DNA from: Burkholderiales bacterium
GTDB taxonomy: Bacteria; Pseudomonadota; Gammaproteobacteria; Burkholderiales; Burkholderiaceae
Length of the DNA stretch: 25,402 bases
NCBI GenBank assembly: GCA_947372535.1
Contig: CANBUA010000032.1
Span: forward strand, 1-25,402
Reading direction: 5' to 3'
Shown here piece after piece: positions 25,116 to 25,402 of this stretch. The first letter of the stretch is position 1, and each line of letters opens with the position of its first letter. Under the pieces are notes generated by a model. It was given only the letters and a program-made list of their open reading frames with translations. It made no database searches and was not told the origin of the DNA. Position numbers and translations under genes: made by a program.

Positions 25116-25402
25116 CAGAAATAGCCTTCCTTCTTGCGGCGCTCCATCGAGGCCTCGGACGTGCGGTCGTCCATGCGGGTGGCGCCACGCTCGCTCACGG
25201 TCACGTGCAGGGTCTCGGCGACGATGTCGGCCGGGTTGGCCGCGTCGGATTCGACCGGGCAGGTGCAGGTCATGTCGCCCACGGTGCGGAAGCGCACGTC
25301 CACGGTTTCGATCGTTTCGCCTTCGAGTGCCGGCGTGACATCCGTCAGCGGCACCAGCAGGCCCTTGCGGCGCATGACCTGGCGGGCGTGCTTGAAGTAG
25401 AT
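25115..25402 (-). CDS. cysD: Sulfate adenylyltransferase subunit 2, C-terminal part
   Basis: The last 95 residues of CysD are visible; the frame runs through the window edge at 25402. It reads IYFKHARQVMRRKGLLVPLT at the edge, then VRFRTVGDMTCTCPVESDA and ends MERRKKEGYF, all typical of the C terminus of CysD. This subunit adenylylates sulfate using ATP. The PP-loop lies outside the window. Confidence 0.95.
   Translation of the reverse strand: MYFKHARQVMRRKGLLVPLTDVTPALEGETIETVDVRFRTVGDMTCTCPVESDAANPADIVAETLHVTVSERGATRMDDRTSEASMERRKKEGYF

Overview
The window is GC-rich, densely coded DNA that looks like a Burkholderiales (Betaproteobacteria) chromosome. This is inferred from the gene families: a cysD-cysN-cobA sulfate-assimilation run, a FdxA-type 7Fe ferredoxin beside a thioredoxin-reductase-like ferredoxin-NADP+ reductase, a Gram-negative porin, and a PEP-CTERM protein. 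No phage, transposon, CRISPR or plasmid genes are visible.

Bases 1-15143 hold the most interesting block. It begins with the 3' 6.1 kb of a giant secreted protein whose 5' end lies outside the window. Its visible order is beta-helix, nidogen-like region, SbsA-like Ig, cadherin/tandem-95 repeats, cohesin, dockerin, cohesin. Next comes a 201-aa cohesin-like protein with a PEP-CTERM sorting tail. Four overlapping genes follow: a GAF-GAF-TM-HlyD protein, a PqqD-like/M50 protease/HlyD-like fusion, a short SecA-like ATPase, and a periplasmic adaptor of the RND/HlyD type. A TolC-family outer-membrane factor converges on the adaptor gene from the other strand and overlaps its 3' end. Together these supply a cytoplasmic ATPase, membrane-embedded parts, three adaptor-like proteins, an outer-membrane channel and a likely cargo. 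No ABC transporter ATPase is present. I infer a type I-like envelope export system powered or gated by a specialised SecA paralogue and dedicated to a giant surface protein. The parts are seen in the sequence; the mechanism is a hypothesis.

Bases 15144-18696 hold a porin, a small PstS-like binding protein and a methyl-accepting chemotaxis protein. They lie in one direction behind a good match to a FliA (sigma-28) promoter, which suggests a chemosensory operon expressed with the motility regulon.

Bases 18705-21378 hold a TerC-family membrane protein (minus strand), a tRNA-Asn(GTT) with encoded CCA and a downstream terminator (minus strand), and an exported M28-like peptidase that has lost several usual metal ligands.

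Bases 21385-25402, all on the minus strand, carry the end of cysD, then cysN, cobA, a 7Fe ferredoxin and a ferredoxin-NADP+ reductase. They fit one transcription unit for sulfate activation, siroheme synthesis and possibly electron supply.
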